A stretch of DNA of 64,000 bases from Hetaerina americana (lineage: Eukaryota; Arthropoda; Insecta; Odonata; Calopterygidae): positions 36,303,351 to 36,367,350 of the forward strand of contig JAKTNV010000001.1 of assembly GCA_022747635.1 (NCBI GenBank), in the 5' to 3' direction. Under the pieces are notes generated by a model, which saw only the letters and a list, made by a program, of their open reading frames with translations, made no database searches and was not told the origin of the DNA. Position 1 is the first letter of the stretch. Each line of letters starts with the position of its first letter. A program made the translations under genes and the position numbers. Shown in pieces: positions 37,901-50,918 of the stretch.

Positions 37901-39639
37901 TTCCAGTTTTACAATAATTTTACAGGTGAGTCCTTCAGAATAGTTTACTGGATATTATTAACCTGAACATTAAAAGTAAAAGTACGTTCTTCAAAACTGC
38001 ACAATAGTTTCAAATGCCTCAAGGAGTGGATGATAAAGCAGTACAAAGCACTACATCCAGCACTGCATATAAAACATAAACATTTTCATTCATGCTAATT
38101 TACACAAGGAGCCGCTGGCCGGTGTACAAGCGCGAACAAGTGCAGTGCAGGATGGTGCAGTAATCCCTCACCAATAAGAACTCGGTTATTTCGAAAATCG
38201 AAATACGACGAACAAGAGTAAATACCCAGCAAACATTTATGTTAAAATTTCCATGGGAAAACATCCTAAATAGGTCCTGGAAAAGCTTTAAATGTAAGCT
38301 GATGAAATACTGACATAGTGACAAATATTTTCATGGGAATAAATTTCAGCCGTAATAAAAGCATGCCGTGCCCGTTACAGTATACATTTCCTTGAATATG
38401 CTTGTGACTCCGTATGACCTCGACTACTGAAGCATTTTAAAAACACATTTACCTGCCAATTTTATAATGAAAATGCTGAATTCAATTTTAAGTTTATAAA
38501 TATTCATGTCAAATTTTCCAGAATGTAATCAAATGCATGAATCACAATTTTTAAACACAATTTATTTGCACGTAAGCAAATTATGATAACTTCGGGATCC
38601 ATAAACCGTGACAGCAATAAAATAGCATTGATGTTATTGAATAATCATTTTTATTCAAAGAATAAAATAAAATATTTCCTATCTAACCCCTTAATAAATC
38701 ACATTCTGCCCGTTTATCTTTTATGCATAAATACTTATATTTGTATTTCAATTGGCTTCCCTCTGTATTTGATTTACTTGTCGAGTCTAGCAACAAATTA
38801 GTGCATCATCCAATCTCCTTTCACGAAGGAACCATAGAGCTGTTTTTTTAAACAATTTTCGCAAAAATGTACTTATCAATGAAACAATTTGTAAAGATAT
38901 TGTAAGTTAAGAAAATTTACAGGCTAATTTTCGGTGCGTTTCCGTGGGACTTTCCGCAACCTGTAACAGAATGGATCCTATGCGATAGCTATTTATCAAG
39001 TAAATTCTAACGTACATGTAAAGCACAAATTTCTAGCATAAAATAAATTCACGTAAGCCAAAAATAGTTTCAAAGAATGCCCGGGAGAAACGGCATCCTG
39101 TGTGCACTCCGTCAACTACTCGTATACAACACTTTATCCATTTATTGAAACGAGTTCGCGATAAAGTTAACGCTTTCATCCAATATTTTTCGACTAGCTC
39201 TTTTCAACGTAGCTAGATAATCAGAGAGAAGAAAATGTGCTCAGGACAGAGTCTTTATTCAAGCATTCGTTGCCTTTTGAGTTTATTTCTATGGTAAACT
39301 ACCTAACTGTTTTTTTTTTTTTTGAATGATATAATATTTAACCTGTATTTACAAGGTCATAGGTACTTGAAAGAAACAAGCAATTAAGGAAATTTATCTC
39401 CCAACAAATTTTCTCATCGCGATCAAGGCTCTAGATACCTATATTGGGTGCATAGGCAGGTGACAAGTACAAATAAAATTGAAATATTCTGTGAAAATTT
39501 TTATTATTTCTATCATTGCGCCAAAGTGCCACTACGCATGTATACTCTAGATTTGCGCAAAATTCCAATTGTTTATGCAAACGCTAGGCTCCTTATATGA
39601 GAGAGCATTAGCCAACACAATTAACAGACGTCTGAGCAT
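34901..39639. other. Long non-coding stretch
   Basis: Nothing recognisable. A short GC-rich hairpin AGCCCC/GGGGCT lies near 35434-35453. The remaining sequence is AT-rich. Confidence 0.5.
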
Positions 39640-39644
39640 GTGAG

Positions 39645-39720
39645 TCGACAGGTGGTTAGTGCGCGAAATGGGTAAGCGGAAAGCCGCGAGTTAGAATACC
39701 TCTTGCATGCGCGCTGTATC
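39645..39720 (+). mobile_element. Degenerate tRNA-like SINE head
   Basis: The order GGTGGTTAGTGCGC (box-A-like), GGGTAAGCGG (anticodon-arm-like) and CGCGAGTTAGAATACC (box-B-like, consensus GGTTCGAATCC) follows the layout of tRNA-derived SINE heads. Each element is mutated and the body is not identifiable, so confidence is limited. Confidence 0.4.
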
Positions 39721-42237
39721 GTAATGCTTGCTATGCACTGAATTAAACTCACTGTGCAAAATAGCGTCAACTGCTAGATGAACTAAAATCTAATTACTGC
39801 TACTGCGACTATCAACCACCATGTCACCTGAAGAAATTTTCTCCTGCGTAATTAATTATTAATTCCATTGGTTCCCGAAAACGGAGAGCTTAAATCAGAA
39901 ATGTCGTTTTTGCTACGCGCGAGTACACTGGAAAAATAATTGAGTGCCAAAATATTTCTTTTTCCAAAACCTCACTCGCATCAATCACCGAATAATGATT
40001 CGACGTAGGATGTAACTACTTTTGATATCTGGTGAATTCGAAGGGGATATATCTCTGCATGAATACATCTCACAGAGTGAAAAAATAACGAATAAGCGAC
40101 GTGACAAAATTTTTCAACATTTGGGTCGGAAAAAATCACTTAAAATCCCTCACGGCGGTGGAACTGCCGGAGTGTATAAAGAAACAAGGAGGAAGGTAGG
40201 TTGGACGAGACCGGCGAGTGAGACTCGACGTCAAGCTTGATTTACTTTTCACTTTAGTCCCGTACATCATCGATCCGGATCTGGATGGAGACTGGTATGG
40301 AGGCATTGGGTTGATTTTTTTTCAGCAAAACGAAAACGAAAACTTCACTCCCCTGGTAGCCCACGTATCGACCGCTCAAAGATCCATTCCCTTGTGTGGT
40401 CTTGAGAGTGCTCTCTTCTCGGAGCTTTTAAACTGCATCACACCAATTCCTTATTATGTTCAGAAAAAATCGAGGCTAGAGCACACAGTTCCCATCTTAC
40501 TTCGCTCCTTGATCTTCCGACCCACTCACCAGCTGTTCATTCATCTGACGGACGACATGGTCCTAACAGTTGAACGTCATGGTATGGGACACCCCATCAT
40601 TTCCCGTGAGTGAGGATGTTACTCTCTGAAACTTCTGCAGCAAGTTGCTTCAGTCCTCGGATTTTGGGTCTACGGTCCCTCAAAGTCACGCTTCGCGTAA
40701 TATAGTTGGACAAGTCAGCTACAGTGGAACACAACGCGCGTATGCAGCAAGCAAGGAATGAAACTCTGGAACGCCTACGAGCAGATAAATATCATCAAAC
40801 CTGGAAGTAAATGTTCATGTAAGTAGATTGCTATTCTAATCCAAAAAAACACCCATGGTCCAACTTGGATATTCTGAAAATTTGCCGTGACTAAGGGGAG
40901 GATGAGAACTACCGGTAGAAGTAACGTTTTGAATTACTCAAGGAATCGACGAAATTCACAAAAGAGATCAAATAAAAATGAATACGTGAAATGTGTACGC
41001 GAAAAAGATAAAGATGTTCTGAGCGAACCAACAAATCAAAGTGCTGGTTATTTATTTTATTTTTGTATATGAATCCATTTTCCTTCGATGCAAAGTATTC
41101 TCTCGGGATTAACGTTATCTTTTAACGCTAACTTTTATTTATGATAGTAGTTGAACTCGATGGGAGAGTTAATTGTTAATTACTTGTATTTCCTGGTGGG
41201 ATGCGCTATTTCTGCAAGTCTGTGCCGCTTAGTTTGACTGCGTGTTAAGCAATAGAGTGAATCATCAATATGGGTAGGACGAATTATATAACAAAACAAG
41301 GTGTCCGAATAAAAATCCAGGTAATCGAAACTCAAAACTCTGCAACGGTTCACCTTTGGATTGCTTCCGATTACGAAAAAAGTGTACTAAGCAGAGGTAT
41401 ATTCACAAAAAACGGAATCGCTGCATCATGCTTTGCTTTAAAAGTAAGCATCATTTTACTCCTCCCTCACAAATGAGTTCTTCCCAGGATAAAAAAATCA
41501 AGGATTCTCCGAATAGATTTCTTCATTTGTGGCATTCAATTTTGAGATAAATACAATACAATTAGGTGACGATTAAAAATTTCATTTAATATTCGTTTTT
41601 CTTATGGCTGTACAACATTGTCATATCTGTAAGGGTTCATGTGTATCTAACTCAATAGGAATTCATCTAGTCTTTCCAAAAATCCTTGAAAACATAGCGC
41701 CCTTTTTAAGTAATTGCTTTCTCAATGCTCATGGATAAGGCGTCCACTGATTTCTGGACTCAAATCAGAGTCGGATCGGAGGAAGGCCCACTCTGAGCAA
41801 GCGAAAGACGGGAAGCAAAGGCGAAAGACAGGAAAGAGAGAGAAAGAATGGGAAATTTATGAATTTAAACAGAGAAGGAAGGCAGAACTGTCATGTACAT
41901 ATACGGTTCACTGATTTACATTAGGGCATGTCCTGAGAAAACGAGAGCGAGATTGCCCACCGCTGACTCAGCATGTGAATTTACCGTCTTACTTGGTGAA
42001 TTTCCCCTCCTAACAGACACATCCTCACGCAAATATACGAAAACTCTTAGGTCGGTTTAAAAGCGGAGCCCCCCACTTGGGAAACCTTTCTGTTTAAAGA
42101 CGCTGAAACGAGAGTAAAAACGTTTCGTGGAATGGAATGCGACAATTAAAAAGAAAAACAACAATACCGCAAATTCCTTTCATAAAACATATTACAAATT
42201 TATCTCAGTTAAATATCAACTCTACATCTAAAAGAGG
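39721..42237. other. Non-coding stretch
   Basis: No gene recognised. The 131-codon frame at 40218-40613 has no motif I know. Other frames are short. Confidence 0.45.
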
Positions 42238-42480
42238 CAGAAAAGGCAGTTACAGAGCATTTTGATGGGTGATGGGATGTAGAAGACTGTGAGAGTGGGG
42301 AGAACGAGGGGAAAGCGAGAAAGAGGAAGGAAAAGTACAGAAGTGTTGGACGGAATGAAGGTACGTAGAAAGAAAGCGAAAATCGAAGATGAGTTTATTG
42401 TAGTGTGGGGTGTGAGGTAGTGCCTTGTTGGGCGAGGCTAAGAATGAAGGCATGCTAAGCCTGTGTCCATTCAAAATCTA
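42238..42480 (+). pseudogene. Non-LTR retrotransposon ORF2 3' end and 3' UTR relic
   Basis: This aligns by eye, over more than 200 bp, with 52190-52420. Shared blocks include GAGCATTTTGAT, GAAGACTGTGA.AGTG, GTTGGACRGAATG and TTTATTGTAGT, followed by a 3'-UTR-like part ending in GCCTGTGTCC versus GGCTGTGTCC. In translation it corresponds to the tail of the protein (pattern: GD.VLKTV..., basic run, I.MLD.M). Stops and indels make it non-functional. Confidence 0.65.
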
Positions 42481-43149
42481 GCTGATACGATAGACAGTCA
42501 AACAACTTGAGGGGGAAAAAAGGACGATAACTAAAAAAAATTGCTTAGGGTAAATTATATTCTTAATCCGAATGATTAAAGTTGGATTTGAACATATCTT
42601 TATCGTTTCATTCACACAAAATATCCTCTAAAGACTTCAGATGCCTGGGTCCGCCCAAGAAGTGCTGCATGACGACGGCCCTCCTTTCCCTGCCCTCCCT
42701 TCTGCCACTACTTCCCACTCGCGTATGCTCCCGCAGCGTCTTACTTCCCGCCCCATCGCGACTCCTTGAAAAACCCACCCACTAATATTCGCCAATTTAC
42801 GGCGTGTTTTGACGCGGGCATTGAGATCCATCTCGCGGCCAGTCACGCCCTCGAACTAGCGAAGTGGCAATGGGGGAAAGAACGAAAATATGGAGCGGAG
42901 ACGCACGTTCTAAACAACGGATATTGCCACGCTAATTCGGAGAGTTTTTTTAAATCTAACAACGCGTATTCAACACGTTCGTAGCAACATTCACAGATTC
43001 AAATATTGAGCGCTTTTTTGGAAATATTTAATGCATAGGTATATATCGAGCACTTTTTATGAATAAAATTTTCCCTATGTAGACAAAAACTTATTTAATG
43101 ACTCCTTGCTCCTTTGGCTATATTATTTTTAGATTTTGTGAAGTGGGTG

Positions 43150-43345
43150 AAGGGAATTCGTGTGGCAACGGATTGTAGAGGACTGTGACAGACGGGAGAC
43201 TTTAAAGTGAGATAAATATAGGGAAAAGAATAGGCATGCTGGATGAAATGGAAGGAAGAAATAATAATGCACAACTGAAGAATAGTTTACTACTGTGCAA
43301 AGGGTAGCGATTTAAATGCTTATGTTGTGCTACATGAGGTGTAGA
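43150..43345 (+). pseudogene. Non-LTR retrotransposon ORF2 3' end relic
   Basis: A third copy of the same tail. It contains GTAGAGGACTGTGACAG and a frame reading GKRIGMLDEMEG, matching IGMLDRMEEG in the 52.3-kb relic. It lies only about 0.7 kb from the 42.2-kb copy in the same orientation, so the two could be separate insertions or a local duplication. Confidence 0.6.
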
Positions 43346-44629
43346 AGCATAGCAGAGAGTATTTTTTCTATTCCCCATGCAAATCCCTTAATCGGTAGAC
43401 TACCTTTAGTTATAAATACTTAAATGTAAGTTTTGGAGGTTCTCTACCAGCATCACTCCTGTCAAATATTGAGTAGAACTGTTCACTCATCCACCAGTCG
43501 TACTTTATTTATTCATTCCATCCTTCAAATGCCTAGCGTAGTCTCATTTGTGGAGAACAAATCCGACTTTTCGGGGGCGTCGTTTCATGTCGATGCCGTT
43601 GGGATACCTAGTTGAGTGTTGCCAGTCTCTTCGCTACCGGGGAATTATTAGTGAGGCGATAATAAGAAGAAAAGTACGCCCAAAGCCACAGTCTGAACGA
43701 CTACTCCTCAGACCGCACTCGTAAAAATCAACAGCTGGGTACACCGCCGCCTCCAGCCAGCGGAGACATCCCCAACCCCCAAGCCCCACACGATCCATCC
43801 CTCCCCCCTCCCTACAAACACACACACACACAAACTCCGGCTAATGGCCGCGAGACACGCCCAGACAGATGCGAGAAAATTAGGAAATCCAGGTTAGATT
43901 AATCGTCTCAAAGCATCCCACGCGTTTCAGCGTGATTAAAGACTCCTCTCGCGCGGACCCGAGTGCCATTTATTACTTCCCACACCGCGAGAGTAACCTA
44001 CCAGCGATCCCGGACGAGGAATGACAAAAAATACAGGGTAATATGTTTTCGATCCGAAACTTTTTCTCTGCGGAATGCCACGAAAGTGGCCCGGTTAACT
44101 ACCATCTCGTGTCTGAGGACCGACGCGCCGGGAGGTCGGCAACCCGAGAGTCTGAGACGGAGAGAGAGAGATTGAGAAAGAAGAGAAGGAATCGGCCGAG
44201 AGTGGGAGGGTGGTTATGAGCTGCGATCAAATGGACCAGAAAACACCCTGTTAATATAACAGGTGTTGATGAAAAATTCCATGCCACCCGACTGGAGAGC
44301 CAATGAACCGGAAGGGACGTTTTGTTTTTTTTTCTTTTCTGCGGCGAGGGAACCGTCCAGAATAAACTGGCCTAATGGTGACAGATACACAAGATAAAAA
44401 GGAAAAACACGCTCCTAATCCTGATTTTTATGTCAATGCGAGGGGATAGAGGTCGCTTCGTGCTAAGCCCAGTGGCACTTGGAATTTCTGAATGATTGCT
44501 GGTCAAAGAGCTGAGGGTGTATTGGGTTCGTGTGGGAGTGGCCAACGTTTCGTTCCCACCAAACGTTGTTGTCTCCCAGATATATCTTGATCCATAAAAT
44601 TATACCCCTTAGGTATGTTTTAGAATTCT
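43346..44629. other. Non-coding stretch with simple repeats
   Basis: No gene recognised. A C-rich patch ends in a short (CA)n run near 43816-43830, and a short (GA)n run lies near 44157-44172. Confidence 0.5.
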
Positions 44630-44663
44630 CTGAGGAGTCTCCGGTCTCTGGGAGACCGGAAAC
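44630..44663 (+). ncRNA. Hammerhead-like hairpin
   Basis: CTGAGGA (44630-44636) fits the hammerhead CUGANGA box. It is followed by a perfect 8-bp hairpin CCGGTCTC/GAGACCGG (44641-44648 and 44652-44659) and then AAAC. With the last G taken as unpaired, the order is CTGAGGA - stem - GAAAC, but four or five extra bases separate the first box from the stem, and no flanking stem I or III is evident. It may be a decayed Penelope-type or retrozyme-type motif, or chance. Confidence 0.3.
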
Positions 44664-47399
44664 GGTGAGCCATGACCTCTCAAATCGGCACGCGTCGATC
44701 ATCTTCATCTCAAAATACATCAACGTTCAGGCATGTTCGGGTCGCAGTAAGAAGTAACACGTTTACAAACTTATGAAGAGCTAAAAAAAAGTGTTATTTT
44801 AATATGTATACTGGGGTTTAAAGATATTTCTTTTCATGCTAATAATTGCTTAGAAGCATAGATGAATTCATGGGTTCATGGAAAATCTACCCTCACCAGG
44901 TAGTCTAAGAAATCAAAGCTTTAAGAGCTCTTAAAGAAATTACAACTATAAAAGTAGCTTTATTTCGCTGAAAATTTCATCTTAGTGCTCCGCATTTGAT
45001 TTGCGTGACCAAACAATGCCGAGCCACGGACATTTAGTACGCCCACTCCTTTCTCATTAATTTCCTTTGCGTACTCATATAGAACGAGCAATAGATACAG
45101 CCCCGATGCATTGACTAACTGACCCTCGTATAATGTCTAAATCCTAATTCGCTTCCCTTCACGCTAAAGCATTGAAAAATTAGTCTGGACATCTGCGCAC
45201 CCTCAGGCACCTTCTTTAGCAGCTACCAAAATTTTACGATACTTCATCTTCCGAGGGTATGTACAGGGTTATGCAGAAGAAAAAGAAAAGGCAATAATTC
45301 AGACCCACTTTCATTAATTCTCGCGGCCTAATGCAAATTCTGGGGGAATAAATTCCAATTGCCTCCTTTCGCCAAATTCATTTGTCGGCTTAACAACAGA
45401 TGGCAGAGAGTAAAACATGGTGAAGGAGCAACTTTCGATTCATTAGTCGAGATCGCGTGCCATTATGGGGAACTCGCAGGTAAATATCACAATTAGAAGG
45501 GCGTGAGAAGGGATATTGGGGTTAATTTGACTGATGAACTTGGGATATTCCGCATGATGGCCATCCATATCAATATAGGGAACTCTAGCCGGTATCGTGC
45601 CGTTAATTAAACGATATGGCCCGCTTCAGATTGGTATATATGTGTCACTCAATCATGAGGAAGGTCATTGGTGGAGGAAAAATACGTAGATTTAGCACGC
45701 ACTGTAAATGAAACAACTGCGCTTTTAAACTTCGTAACTGTATTAGCGTTAATTATTCATTACCACTGAATATTAGTCACCGTTAATTTTAATTCATTTG
45801 ACATTTTAATAACCATATACCTTCTCTCTTGGTCGTTATGACTCTCGTTTTAATGCATATGTTCATTTAACGTGTTCTTTTTACTGAAATGGATAAATAA
45901 ATGATTATCATAATAAATTACCCCATACATTTCAGTATTTCGAGTGGGAGTATAGATGTATGATTTTATAAAATCGTCCCAAATGTAGTTCTTTTACATT
46001 TGTTTAATAATTGAATTAAACATATTCAAATCTTTTTATAAAGCATACATCTATTCATATAAAAAATGAGCTTCATTAAACTCCAAATTTTTTACTTCTT
46101 CCGAAGTAACCACATAAAAGCAGTTCGAAAGTTCAGCCTGTTACTGTTTTTCTAGTCTGTTGATAAATACGTGAAGTTAAAGCATATATTCATAAGTGCA
46201 CTGCACTAATGGACATGCAGGATATCTCAAAAACAATCCAAAACCACCGCTTAGAGTCATACTGCGAGGCACATCGAGTATCTGTTACCCTTAAAATATA
46301 GGCACTCGGCCCTTGCAATATCTTTCGAAATTCATATAAAAGAATATTAACCCGAAGACACAAGAAAGCTCGGGGAATACAAATTGAAAGTGTAATTTTT
46401 ACCTTTCATGATTCGAATTTTTACGCCTCTCTCGTTACTACCCCATATTTTCCCCCTGAATACTCTTTCAGTGTTTCCAGACAGCTCGAGAAACGACTCA
46501 CGGTGAATTCATAAGAAGGCACGATAGGAGCCCGCGGAGGCAAAATTAGTATAATTCACACTTTTCCAGTATCTAGCGTATCGCTCCCACCACAATTCCT
46601 TACCAATCACATCATTTTACAATCCAATCGAATTATGATTATGAATATACCATACACTAAACGATAGAGCCGAGGCGTCTTGTTTATTATTTCCTGCGCA
46701 TAAATACAGATTTTACCTAAATGATCCCCATTTTAAGCAATTATAAATTGTTGAGGTTTCTTAAACGAACAAAATGATGGCTGCCTATAAGTCATCTTAT
46801 AAGAAAATGTCCATGAGAAAATATCGCCAAATATCAATGCCAAATTTACAAGATATTCCACTGATATCTGACCTAAAACAAAATTTTGAAAACTCAAATG
46901 TTTTTATCAGTATTCAATCTATACACTCCATATCACTCAAGATAATCTTCCCGGAATCATTAGACAGGGATATTTGATGGAAACAATGATTGGCATGTTG
47001 ATAACTGAGCACGTGCACGATTGCAGGTGATCGCAAGCTGCTCACATTGCATTTAAAACACTATGCTATAGAATTTTTTGAAATATTTTACGGTTATCAT
47101 AAAAATTTAAAAAAATATCATGCATGAAAAGCTATCGCATATTATTCGAAAAAGATTTCCTCTGAGGAGGTGAATGAAAAAAAACACTCCAAAACGCTAC
47201 CATGGATTTTAGGGTTAAAACGATAATCAAGGAGTGAAAGGGAATTAACAGTTCACATGATGATAGTGCATTGAATAATTTTAATTTTGTGCCTGATGAC
47301 AGGGCCTTTGGAACACGAGAGAAACAGGGAAAAAATTTCGGCCACCTCATCAGTGTGGGTGGAACAGGGGTACGCCTTCCTTCTGAGCCAGTCTTGTGA
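44664..47399. other. AT-rich non-coding stretch
   Basis: Nothing recognisable in about 2.7 kb. Confidence 0.5.
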
Positions 47400-47720
47400 A
47401 GGTCGTCTTGCGGGAGCACCTCGGGAGAGGAGGGAGGGAGGGGGAACCGGTCGAATACGAAAATTTCTACGTTTCTCCGAGCGGCGAAAACGCGGACCGG
47501 AGAAACAAAGCGAGGGAGGGAGGAAGTGGAGGCGTGACGCGGCGCGACTAATAAGAACCGAAAAACAGATCGTTTGAACGGCTGCCAGAGGGAATGGGAT
47601 TGGGGACCGCGCGACCCTTTCTATTCCCGAGCCGAGGACCCCCGAAACCCTTTCCCGCCCACCCCCCAACCCCAACCCTCGCCCTCTGAAATCAACCAGA
47701 CGGACTGAGACCAAACGCTA
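47400..47720. other. GC-rich, strand-skewed island
   Basis: A purine-rich first half (GGAGGGAGGGAGGGGG near 47430) passes to a C-rich second half (about 47640-47690). CpG is frequent. Overlapping frames on both strands are basic and low-complexity with no domain, so no gene is called. Confidence 0.5.
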
Positions 47721-49269
47721 AGACACGCCCCGGTTCAAACTCCAAAAAGAGTTGTCCTCTTGGCGACGGAAATCCACCTCGATTATACTCGGCGAGGCGG
47801 AAAACTAAATTTCCCCTCCGGCCTTTGGCACAAACCAACAACGTCCACAGAGACGATCCGTGAGAGCGGCGATAGAAGAGGGGATTTCCGGCGATGCTTA
47901 ACTTATTTCCTCGGCCGAAGGATCTGTGGGTGAGGCATGCAATCGTCAAAGGGGAAAAAATTCCGTCGGTTCATAAAATGTTCATTTGCGTAGGTTAATT
48001 TGATGTGTGACGAATGTGGTAATGTTTTCTCTATCAAAATCGCATATCCCCTTCCCTGGAGTCAGTTAAAAAATTACCCTTTTTACCCTTAATAAAGAGA
48101 GTGCTGGTATCCAAGCGGATACCTGGGCTCTCTCGGAAAAAAAACTCTCTTGAAAAAAGCTTAGAACGCATCTTTCGTAACAACAGCACGCCCAGTATGC
48201 TTCTCCGGCGTCATCGAAGGCAGTCTAAGAGACGGTAATTCGGCGAAATGACTACGGGATTCGGTGAACGAAGGCAATTTGAAAAAAAATTACGGCTGTT
48301 GTCTTCTTTTCCGGCGCCTTCGATTCTGATCACGACCGAAATTATCTTTTGAAATCACTGTTCAATCTCTCCCAAGGGACTTGAGATTAACAGTAGTGAA
48401 CATCAAATCGCCTCATAAAAACTATTCTTTCCTTTTCTCTTCTCCATGTTACGATTATTTTGATGAAGTCTCGGCGAAGGACATAAAAAATTGAATCAAT
48501 TCGCCTCTTTAGAATAATAAATAAATATATAAATGAACGACGCTGAACAATGCAATTTAATTAGCAAAACAGTCATACTATTTTGTATTGAAGCGGGGGA
48601 AAATAGGAGCCATGCTAAATATTTATTTCAATTTTACGATGGGAGTATTTTTCCATACAATGTTTCAGCCGCTATAGCTACAAAATAAACCGAAATATTA
48701 TTCATTATTTTTATTATCTCGTTCCTAAGTGTGTGAGCGCATGAATTAATTTTAAAATGTAGCCAACGATTGTATATTTTTTCTAATTAATTTCCAATAT
48801 ATTTGAGTAGTTTTGTCACTTTGAACTGATTCCCATTATTTCAGTGAATATATAAGAGCTCAAAAGCCAACAAAGTGGGATAGTTTAATTCTGCAGTTAA
48901 GCGAGCGGTTAATTTATTTACTCCGTCTGCAATTAAAACTTTCAAATGCGCCACGAGTTTTTGTCACCTCGCAGAAAATTATCCGGTAATATGCAAGCGT
49001 CAAAACTGAGTATTTTTTTTCATTTCAGGCCATGGTAACTGAGCATAAATTATATCGTGATGTCGAAAGATGTGCATTCGAATGCAAATAACAGAACAGC
49101 AGAGCCGCCCTTATACTGAGTGGACCTCGGGGAATATTCAATAATTGCTTAATACTTACAATGCAATGCAGAATATCATTTTTCCGAATTAAAAAACTAT
49201 CAGTTGATTTAAATGCCCCAGGTGTACTCAAATAGATTCAATGTTGCCAGAATAAAATCACGAACAGCA
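47721..49269. other. Non-coding stretch
   Basis: No gene recognised; contains the hairpin at 48097-48134. Confidence 0.5.
48097..48134. other. Two-step hairpin
   Basis: Outer arms GAGAG/CTCTC (48097-48101 and 48130-48134) and a perfect inner stem GGTATCC/GGATACC (48106-48112 and 48117-48123) with the tetraloop AAGC. Role unknown; it lies in otherwise plain sequence. Confidence 0.5.
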
Positions 49270-49306
49270 AAATTTCCATTGGCTCTTCGTGAGCCAATGG
49301 AAATTT
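49270..49306. repeat. Perfect hairpin, 16-bp stem
   Basis: AAATTTCCATTGGCTC pairs perfectly with GAGCCAATGGAAATTT around a 5-nt loop (TTCGT). The right arm is followed by a second partial copy (CTCATGGAAATTTGG), so its sequence is duplicated in tandem. It sits 26 bp before a second perfect hairpin. Confidence 0.85.
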
Positions 49307-49332
49307 GGCTCATGGAAATTTGGAGTCTTTCC

Positions 49333-49365
49333 AATCTGATGGAACCAGACAGGTTCCATCAGATT
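49333..49365. repeat. Perfect hairpin, 14-bp stem
   Basis: AATCTGATGGAACC pairs perfectly with GGTTCCATCAGATT around a 5-nt loop (AGACA). The loop length equals that of the neighbouring hairpin, which suggests a common way of formation such as template switching during repair or replication. Confidence 0.85.
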
Positions 49366-50615
49366 CAGATGATCAGGACGAAATAAGGAAGGATAATGGA
49401 CGAATTTTAATATATAGTTACCTGTATTTAAAAAAAATGTGTTCCTATTGACATGCCTTCCGAGATCATAAAAAATAAATATAACATTGTGCATCCATAT
49501 TGATGTAAGTGGTTCTATAATGCTGCCACTACTGGAATAATGTGATAACATTAAATTTACCTTGTCTTGCAATTACCCTACCCAAAGTTATGATATGGTG
49601 TCAGGTTTAATGTCAAGGAGTTCTTCTAAAATGGCAGCAAAAACCCCGAGACACTTAATAATTATTAGCGAAAATACATTAACATAGTTAAAAATGAACT
49701 AGAATACAGAGGCAATGAACATCCAATCAAAATAGTTCGTGGTTTTCCCTGGCATGGCTACCCAAAGTATCTGAGGACTTATTGATAAAGCGTCGCAAAC
49801 ACTATCAAATACTACAGTTATTTCCTAGGTCACTTGTTATTATACATAATAACCAACACCGTGTTTTAATCACGTGACGGTATTTTCAGATAAACACTTT
49901 GCAGTCCTACCTGGAACTCCTCAAGGGCTCAATTGAAAATCACACCGAGGGTTGACAAAAATAACAAAAGAACATGAGGAAAGAATCTCTTAAAAAAATA
50001 ACCGCATTCAAAAAAGACATTCACTACTTTCTGTTTGACCGTTGGTAAAAACAACGTTTATTTTAACCTTAGCAAATATTAATTTAGAACTTTAAAGTGG
50101 AAAAATATTACTAAGTACTCTGGTCCACGAAATAATGTATATAATTATTATTATTAAGCGCAATAACATTATTAAGCCACCCATGAGCATTTTCCTATAA
50201 ACTTTTCATGGTACAGTTTTATTTATTTAGTTTGAGAAGATAATTAAACCATTAAAATATAATTTGTTTTTTTATCCATTTAATAAAACAGCGAATTTCC
50301 TATTCCAGAATCTTCCTGCCCCTTGCTACCGTGTATAACGGTAGCTAAATACAGAAAGAGATTCTCATCATTCTGCAAATATTAGTTTAATCTGTTTAGC
50401 TGTTATGATTGATGCTTAATTGTGTCAATTGTGATGAGCATTGAACAAACAACACTCCATTATTCACCGTAATGACCCTCCAACTAAAAGCAAATAATGA
50501 AAAATGATAAGAAAGTAAATGATTAAACATTATCTCCAAACACCTAAGCACAAATATTTATGTAGGGATTATAAAGTGGTCGATATTGTAGAAGTAATGA
50601 ACATGTAGTAGAAAA
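49366..50615. other. AT-rich non-coding stretch
   Basis: Nothing recognisable before the SINE. Confidence 0.5.
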
Positions 50616-50626
50616 TGGGAGCAGAA

Positions 50627-50918
50627 GGGCTAACGTACTGGCTTCCCACCCTGAGGGCGCGGGTTCAAATCCCGGCGGTGTTGAATATTTTTCAGAGGTA
50701 TCTCGATCCCTACTTGAGGTGCTTTGTGGAGGGCACTTTGAGTGAGTACGGCGTCCGTCGGATGGGACGTTAAGCTGCGGACCCCTTGGCGCCTTTCGTA
50801 AAGAGTAGGCTAATGCCGACGCCGGGTTTCTCTCCACCCTTCATCCTTTCCTGTCCATCCCCTATGGCGCAAATGACCTTAGCTGTCGGTCGCCTCCCCT
50901 AAAAACTACTACTACTAC
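50627..50918 (+). mobile_element. tRNA-derived SINE, copy 2
   Basis: About 292 bp, matching copy 1 at 1176-1460 along its length. It contains box B (GGTTCAAATCC near 50662), the body and an (ACT)n tail, and it keeps a roughly 20-bp internal segment (around TTGAGTGAGTACGGCGTC) that copy 1 lacks. It is flanked by a perfect 11-bp target-site duplication, TGGGAGCAGAA at 50616-50626 and 50919-50929. Relative to copy 1 it lacks about 16 bases at the 5' end, including the box A region, so it is 5'-truncated and probably not able to be transcribed from its own promoter. Confidence 0.88.

Noticed and set aside
40218..40613. 131-codon open frame
   Set aside because: No family resemblance that I can name and no splice or promoter context.
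44630..44663. An active hammerhead ribozyme
   Set aside because: The spacing between CTGAGGA and stem II does not fit the consensus and no stem I or III or cleavage triplet is evident; kept only as a hammerhead-like hairpin.
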